Below the pieces are notes generated by a model. That model ran no database searches. It was not told the DNA's origin and worked only from the letters and a program-made list of their open reading frames with translations. From NCBI RefSeq assembly GCF_006149045.1, contig NZ_VBSN01000025.1, forward strand, positions 22,087 to 86,086: 64,000 nt of DNA, read 5' to 3'. Within the stretch, counting starts at the first letter, position 1, and the number at the start of each line of letters is the position of its first letter. The stretch comes from Dyadobacter flavalbus (lineage in GTDB: Bacteria; Bacteroidota; Bacteroidia; Cytophagales; Spirosomataceae). Below are positions 63,876-64,000 of the stretch, in pieces. A program made the translations under genes and the position numbers.

Positions 63876-64000
63876 GGGGCCGCCCTTTAGATTAGCAGAA
63901 TAAAGGTTAACTTTCTATTGTCCAATTAAAGATCTGAAAGTATGGAGGTGAACAATGGGGCCGCCTATTAACTAGACTTATCGCCGGAATTAGTCCTTCA
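63876..64000. other. Unassigned IS-end-like sequence
   Basis: Contains GGGGCCGCC at 63876-63884 and again at 63957-63965, and ATTGTCCAA at 63917-63925, the inverse of TTGGACAAT at 62332-62340. These look like transposon-end relics, but I cannot assign the element. Confidence 0.4.

Noticed and set aside
1..64000. CRISPR array or tandem-repeat locus
   Set aside because: No regularly spaced repeats were found while reading the window.

Overview
The window is a 64 kb piece of a Bacteroidota chromosome, most likely from the Cytophagales (Dyadobacter- or Spirosoma-like; this placement is inference from gene content, not a computed phylogeny). Supporting signs are the Bacteroidota promoter form (TTG, about 20 nt, then TAnnTTTG; best seen upstream of the OmpA-family gene), many secreted lipoproteins, a YpdA-type bacillithiol-pathway reductase, a DUF4136 lipoprotein, an MbnP/MbnH pair, and a queuine tRNA-ribosyltransferase without the zinc cysteines. 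Most genes lie on the minus strand.

Layout. 1-8.4 kb: the end of an SbcC-like nuclease gene, a sodium:solute symporter, a KefC-like K+/H+ antiporter with its KefF-like flavoprotein, an SDR oxidoreductase and a DegT-type sugar aminotransferase. About 8.46-8.58 kb: an AT-rich gap with clustered DnaA-box-like sites and a 15+15 bp inverted repeat. 8.6-16 kb: a Dabb protein, a PhoR-like kinase, glutamate dehydrogenase, a polytopic membrane protein and TypA/BipA. 16-24.6 kb: a flavin monooxygenase, an M28 peptidase, a GumN/TraB protein, an isolated nuoN, secreted proteins of unknown role and ffh. 24.7-28.2 kb: a copper-handling operon (MbnP-like lipoprotein, MbnH-like di-heme peroxidase, an outer-membrane protein whose mature end begins Cys-Asp-Ala-Cys-Gly-Cys, and a small Cys-rich membrane protein). 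28.5-42.9 kb: ExbB/ExbD, a Gfo/Idh oxidoreductase, pyruvate kinase, PriA, PabC/PabB, YpdA, a Ycf48-like protein, YtxH, DUF4136, DnaG and TerC.

43.3-53.5 kb is a surface-polysaccharide locus on the minus strand: glf, a Wzc-like tyrosine autokinase/chain-length regulator, neuB, neuC, neuA, a GT-B-like transferase, a Wzy/O-antigen-ligase-like polymerase and a GT4-like glycosyltransferase. Six of these genes overlap each other and probably form one operon making an N-acetylneuraminic-acid-type glycan. No flippase, Wza exporter or initiating transferase is in the window.

53.6-58.6 kb holds an OmpA-family protein, Tgt, a GT2 glycosyltransferase, RsmG and a small PH-like protein, ending with tRNA-Asn. 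After the tRNA the character changes: a gene-poor stretch, a large soluble multi-PAS histidine kinase with noticeably more GC-rich codons, then a pile-up of broken insertion sequences (IS3 fragment, IS110 fragment, and a second IS3 copy that seems to carry several extra GC-rich 14-16 nt blocks). This end looks like an accessory region that may have entered next to tRNA-Asn. I found no CRISPR array, rRNA or recognisable phage genes. All family calls are from reading motifs; no database search was possible.
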